Shown here piece after piece: positions 37,258 through 64,000 of a DNA stretch of 64,000 nucleotides; the first letter of the stretch is position 1; each line of letters opens with the position of its first letter. Position numbers and translations under genes: made by a program. Origin of the DNA: Hyperoplus lanceolatus (lineage: Eukaryota; Chordata; Actinopteri; Uranoscopiformes; Ammodytidae); assembly GCA_026929865.2 (NCBI GenBank), contig CM049398.1, forward strand, positions 16,777,501-16,841,500, written 5' to 3'. Under the pieces are notes generated by a model that saw only the letters and a program-made list of their open reading frames with translations, was not told the origin of the DNA and did no database searches.

Positions 37258-40200
37258 AATATAAAATAAAAAACTACTGACCTAAACTATCAAATCCTCA
37301 ATCTGTGTTCGTGGATACTTTACATATTTTATAAACTCTTTTATAAGATTGTGCAGATACTACGTAAAACTTCTTCCCTGCAAAGTAAGGCATTTTAACT
37401 GCAGACAGATGATTTCTCCATTTCTGTGAGCTATTTTGAGGGAGACTAGTGGCACAGTTGATCCGCAAATCCCCCCCGTCTTACCACTTCAATAACCCTT
37501 ATCACTCTCTGTCCTTGCTGTCCACACACTTTCTTTTTCTCTTTGCTCTCATTTCCGCAGTTTTATTCGACAAGCCCTCTCCCTCCTGGCTTCTCTTTCT
37601 TCATCATTGTGCATTGTGCAGGTTCTGGGTGACACTGCTTTGTCAACATGATGCTTTTTATGTATTTTTTTGTGGAATGTAATTGCTATTATTGATTAAA
37701 TTTCAAACTTGATGAGGGCATGACTGTTTTGAACCTTTGTCTATCACACTTCCTTGTGTTTTGAAGATATTTCTTTTTGAGACCCCATCTTTTCTTTTCT
37801 TTTTGCTTTCAAACAGTTCACAAACATACTGCTGCTTGTCCAATCCCTGGGCCTTCTTCATTTTTCAGGATCTCTCCTCCAACCTCCTTTTATCAAAATC
37901 CTTGTGCTCAAGTCATCTTATAGACCATAAGCTTTATTTGCAGGGCTGAAACCCACACATGGTCTAACCCCACAAAACAGTTCAAACACACTTGCAGTTT
38001 AAGCCAAACATTTTGGGAATTGAATGTTGTTTCCTATCCCTAACCCTATCCAGTAAAAAGTTTCCTAAACAAACATACATTTAGAGCAAAATTACTGAAT
38101 GTTTTTAGAAAAACAAACAAACACAAAGACAGACAAAGCAAGTCTACTTATAGGCCTCATCTGTTGGTTAACCCTTTGTTATCCTCTCTGCTTGGTTCCT
38201 GTGGCCTCAACAGAAAAGGAGGAAAGAGAGAGAGAGGGACAGATAAAGAGAAGGAGGAGATGTGTATACGTGCAGAGCTGCACTAGTCTGCATTACACAG
38301 TCTGGGGGATTCCAGCCAGCTGCATTGGGATCACTGACCTTGGCAAAGAGTGCACTGTTTTTCAGTCCCTGGGACAAACAAGTGTTGGATACGAGTGTCA
38401 ACTGGTCGACAGACGGATGATTTACTGACATTAATTAAAGAAGTGATGCCACTGCCTGACAAGTCACTGAACTGCATAAACAAACATTCAAAACAAACTC
38501 AAAAACATTTTATAAATGCAAACTTGTTGTTTATTTGTGCAAAATAATGTCATTTATGTAATATTTTATTGAGTAGATTAAGCATTGTTAATTATTTTGA
38601 GAGAAAATACCATAGTGTACCAATGCTACAGGATGCAGGATGGGAAGCTGCTGTTGGGGTTATTTAGTGGCAGGTGCGTGAATGTGTTTGCGTTTCAAAG
38701 CTTGTTTTTTCCTTTAATTATGGTGCGGCTTTCCTTTTGTAAACCCCTGGTACATGGGAGCACTGATTTATTTTGAGGGCGACTTGTTTTTCTCTCACCA
38801 TAACTCTCATGCCAGTGACACTGTTGGCGCCTACAGCTCACGCTAATGGCTTGCGCATGTGTGTGCTAAGCTTGCATGCGTGTGTATTATGTCAAGGCCT
38901 ATGTCTGTCGTGATCAAATTAGCATCAACTTCTGTGTAACACATTTAACATATTGTGTACTGTTCTAACAATACCTGGGGGCACTGCAAGGACATGGTAT
39001 ATACTGTACGTATACTCTCAGCTACAATCGAAACCAAGCAATGAATCATCATTCTGACAGTAATATCTGACTGCTCTGGTTGTTTGGCAGTTGCAAAACT
39101 TAGAGAGATTGTGTTATTCCCTGTCACCTTTACTCACCATGTTGGCTGTGTGACTTTAAATAATGGTGGTAGAAGTATGTCCATTGAAGCCTGCTTGCTT
39201 TCCGCATTTATTTGCCCTCAACTGGGATCAACCTTTGGCCAAGTAAAACTCTTGATCACGTAAACATGTGTCACATCTGCATATCTGCGACATTAAAACA
39301 TAATATGACCTTTGACCTACATGATACAATTGAATGGCGATTGCAGCCATCATTAAGGATACCGGATGTATGTTGCAGACGTGCAGAGATGGTTAAACAG
39401 AATCATGAGTGACTGACCAGATGAAACGTTTGCCTAACCAAGGCTCCAAGTCCCTAAAGCCAAACAATGTGCTATTCTTCAAAGTGGTCCTAAAATACTT
39501 GTTCCTATTTTGTGCGGACACCCAATACAAATGTACAAGTACTTAAGCAGTGTGGAAGCTGTTTCGTGACAAATCATCATTAGTTTCCTGTGGGATTTCT
39601 TTAGAGTTTTACTTTCTCAGTTATAAAAGTATCAGTTTCACACGTCATGAAGAATTTTTCATTGCTTAAATTTATTGCATTGCATATGTCAACAAATCTT
39701 CAATTGTGGATTTTATACAGTCCTCTGTAAATTGCACATTTATTCTGTTCTGTTATGCTGTTTACCGCACTGAACGCAGCCTTGTATGAAAACTCCCTGT
39801 CCTTATGTGATATACAGTAGTTATGACCAGTATCCTGACCTTCACCTACAGTGCAATATCAATGTTAAACCTAGAAATATATTTGGGTAACTGACTGCAA
39901 AAGTGTTCTTTGCTCAGTTGAGTTCAATGACTCTGGAAGCATGCAGTCAGACACAATCGATCCAAAGACTGTCAACGGGTTTAACACCACCTCAAGAGAG
40001 ATTCAAGAGCGTTTATTTGTCCTATGCACAACAATTACAGCAGGAGTTGTTGGCAACTACATTCTTGAGCCTCAGATTACCCTCCACAATGCAATATAAA
40101 ATAAGAAAAGTATAAGAGAAACACACAAGGGAAGAGAGCAGCCTGATATCTAAGGACACAGTGTAGAGTTTAAGTGAAGAGATAAGGTGCATCATATAAA

Positions 40201-41455
40201 TATGAAGTAAATGTTAAACAAATTATGTAAACAAAATAAATGAAAATAAGTTAATAATAAAATAACGAAAGAAATGGAATGCTGTACATTGAATAGAATA
40301 GTGAAAAAAGATGTGTATATTTACATATGTAACTCTTCAGCTTCACTGCTACTTGTAAATGTTGTTTATCTTCGTCCTTCGTCCTGATGAGAGCTCAAAG
40401 GAAGTGTGAATATTTCAACATTTGGGGATTTGATTTATTGCGGACATTTAGATGAGAAGATTGATTACACTGTCATGTCTGTATTACATATGAATCTGCA
40501 ACCAGTTCCTGGTTAGCTTAACTAAGCTTAGCACAAAGACTCGAAACCGGGGGAAAGCTAGTCTGGTTATGTCCAAAAGGTAACAAATTAACTTCAACAG
40601 CTCTTAAGCTCACAATTAAACAAGTTTGACCTAGTATGATGAGTTATGGCAGCCTGTTTCTTGGCCGAGTGCAGCAACTTCCTGGAGTCACAAATGGTTG
40701 CACAGTTGAAAGTATTTTTCAAAATGTCAAGCTTTTTGTTTAACAAGTTTAAATTATAGTTACTCACTGTGTGTTTACATAAGGAACATATGTACGTGCA
40801 TATTGCTGCACATTGTTATGCATGTATATTGATATGTACAGCTTACAGTATGTGTTTGTTGCATTACATTACTGACATGCGTGTAAATACCTGCGGATGC
40901 TTTGTCCAGTCAGTTATGTGATCCAAAGCCTCATTGTGGGTGACAGTTTATGCTGAAGATGATGACTTCTCAATCTGTATTGTGACTGACATGCCATTGT
41001 ATGTGCATCTACATAGAGGGCATACTTGTAATGCATACCTGATGCTGTTCGGTAGGCCCCTGGCACTTCACATGGCTGCTCTCCAGGGCCATTGTACAGG
41101 CTGAGACAGGACAGCACTGGAAGCAACAGATGGATGTGGCATGCCAGTGCTGTGACAATACACTCTGTACCAAATCCCTAATGGGTGACACACTAATCCA
41201 GCACCCTAACCCCAGGATATAGAACATATCATACCCAAAACTCACTCACTTTCAATACTGATAGAAATGGTAAGACAACATAGAACAGTTGACTGTGTGT
41301 GTAAACATAGGCCTATCCTACGAAGATACTTTCCTCTTCTGTATAAAATAAAAAATGTGGGGGGAAAAAATTAAATAGTGACTTTCTAGAAACATTCAGC
41401 CCTGTTTCTCTCAGGGAAGTTGAAGGTCGGTTGTAGGAAGCAGGCGGTCACATGG

Positions 41456-41457
<2 letters not shown>
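37257..41457. other. Intergenic spacer upstream of egln2
   Basis: No gene is recognised on either strand. There is a possible relic of a non-LTR element tail near 40005-40110 (TTTATTTGTCCTATGCACA, ACAATGCAATATAAAATAAG). The rest is AT-rich unique-looking sequence. ORFs here are short and show no family motif. Confidence 0.5.
40005..40110. repeat. Possible non-LTR retrotransposon tail relic
   Basis: Starts TTTATTTGTCCTATGCACA and ends ACAATGCAATATAAAATAAG, resembling LINE 3' ends widespread in fish. The family is not determined. Confidence 0.4.

Positions 41458-41492
<35 letters not shown>
41458..41492. repeat. (GA)n repeat in the egln2 upstream region
   Basis: About 16 GA units just upstream of the putative egln2 5' UTR exon. 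Confidence 0.97.
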
Positions 41493-41494
<2 letters not shown>

Positions 41495-41499
41495 TGGAA

Positions 41500-41792
41500 G
41501 GAGGAGACGGAGCGGTGGGGTAGGGGAGACAGTCAGAAAGTGAGGGCACGCTCGCCGACACAACGCAGCAGAGTACTTTTTTATTGCCTTTGGTGACTGA
41601 GGGATCCGTTTATCTCCCTACGTTCCGTGGTTGACTTGTAGCCTCTGTGTCAAACCGTCACCCCCTCCTGTGCCGACAAGAAAATTGGATGGGACGCGCG
41701 CACACGGGCAAGACAATCCCGGAAATAACATGCGTACTCTCCGCCTGTCACGTACGCTCACTGTGGATTTGCATTGCTGTAGGCTGCCGTAG
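41500..41792 (+). promoter_or_regulatory. egln2: Putative egln2 promoter / noncoding first exon
   Basis: A GC-richer stretch ends with a good donor (CCGTAG|GTAAGC at 41793). A good acceptor (CTCTCCACAG) at 42433 precedes the coding exon, suggesting a 5' UTR intron at 41793-42433. The transcription start is not determined. TATA-like sequences at 42311 and 42394 could serve an alternative start. Confidence 0.45.
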
Positions 41793-42180
41793 GTAAGCAT
41801 TGGACTGTGGGCTTGTGTAAAGGGACTCGCTATATTGGCGTTAAAACGGCTTATTTTCCGTAGCCTATTTGAACGCTGTGGAATGTAGCCTATGTTGAAA
41901 TTTGGTGTGTGATGTTAATGCTCTCTTTTTTTAGAAGGAGGAAACCCCATCACAGATGCTAAGTTAACAAATAGCCAACATATAAGGGGTAGGCTATTTC
42001 ACGCCAGTCGAACGTGCATAAGCCTGTAATTTAGATTTAGATTTGCTGACATATTTATAATTCTAGTCTCCTTTTAGTGTATTGTGATTGTTGACTAAAG
42101 TGAGTTTTTGTTGGCTTTCATTCCTCAGCATTTCCCCTATATTTTCTTATTAAAGCTATCCAATAATAACGCATAGTCAA

Positions 42181-42192
42181 GGCGTGCACGTG
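42181..42192 (+). promoter_or_regulatory. egln2: Candidate hypoxia-response core pair
   Basis: GGCGTGCACGTG contains two RCGTG cores (GCGTG and ACGTG) and the E-box CACGTG, 484 bp upstream of the coding start. HIF regulation of EGLN paralogues is established; its operation at this site is inference. Confidence 0.3.
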
Positions 42193-42638
42193 ATTTTGGT
42201 TTGATGACAGTCCAACCGCATATGATTATGATGATTAAATAAATAGACAACAGCTGTCCCGTTACGCACTGTTCTCTTGCCCCACTTTAATGTTTTCATA
42301 AGAACTAGGCTATATAAAGTCGAGGCGTTTGTTGCAAAATACACTGTCAATGTATTTACTTTATCTCACTGTGACAAGTGGTTCTGCACTGTGCTATAAA
42401 TAGGTCTGAAGTATATCGTTTTACTCTCCACAGATATCCCAACACAACCTCAAAATGTTCGCAAGACGGATATCAATCGAAGAAACACGCAACACGGGAG
42501 TAGCCTATTCGATTTGACTGATGGGTGAGAAGGGAGAAAGTAGCCGAAGTCTTGGACATGAAACTTCCAGTGGCAGTAGAGATCCTCCCCATCAGAGAAA
42601 GCAGCGGCTCGGGCTTAGCTAGAAAATGAGGCGAGGAC

Positions 42639-64000
<21,362 letters not shown>

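Overview
The window looks like nuclear DNA of a teleost fish, probably a spiny-rayed one. The genes are intron-split vertebrate genes. The spaces between exons are full of long CA/TG microsatellites and fish-type transposons: L2, DIRS, Tc1, PIF/Harbinger, hAT and many MITEs. No prokaryotic or viral genes are seen.

Three genes are supported. (1) 3080-17014, plus strand: the 3' eight coding exons of a bHLH-PAS transcription factor, best called npas1. The bHLH exons lie upstream of the window. (2) 23751-28588, minus strand: complete four-exon tmem160, including a 25-nt microexon. It converges tail to tail with npas1. (3) 42676-63156, plus strand: coding exons 1-3 of egln2 (HIF prolyl hydroxylase, PHD1), with the first and second coding exons separated by an 18.6-kb intron; the last exon(s) lie beyond the window. 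NPAS1 and TMEM160 are neighbours in human. EGLN2 is on the same human chromosome arm, and the paralogues NPAS3 and EGLN3 are also neighbours, so this looks like an ancestral NPAS-EGLN block. A fourth, tentative two-exon gene of a small cysteine-rich secreted or receptor-like protein lies antisense in egln2 intron 1 (61525-62107).

Layout: 1-606 broken Tc1 transposase; 607-17014 npas1 exons in microsatellite- and MITE-rich introns, with a pile-up of abutting or nested DNA transposons at 7405-9837; 17015-23750 npas1 3' UTR and convergent spacer; 23751-28700 tmem160, whose intron 3 holds a transposon inside a Tc1 remnant; 28700-41450 spacer with an L2 LINE (29421-31445) and a three-level transposon nest (32628-36544); 41500-43992 egln2 5' region and exon 1; 43993-62641 egln2 intron 1, with a hAT-like MITE, a tandem array next to a decayed DIRS retrotransposon (47680-53010), a hAT/TIR/L2 nest (54994-56718), another TIR element (57061-58587) and the antisense candidate; 62642-63156 egln2 catalytic exons.

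The most striking unexplained structure is the repeat-exon arrangement. An in-frame PAS-domain exon of npas1 (3080-3169) has long TG repeats upstream and a long CA repeat downstream, which are mutually complementary in the pre-mRNA, plus a TG-then-T tract at its acceptor. A tmem160 membrane exon, also a multiple of three, has a CA repeat starting right after its donor. The acceptor of another npas1 exon is built on a TCTA microsatellite. These suggest repeat-length-dependent splicing, which the sequence alone cannot prove.
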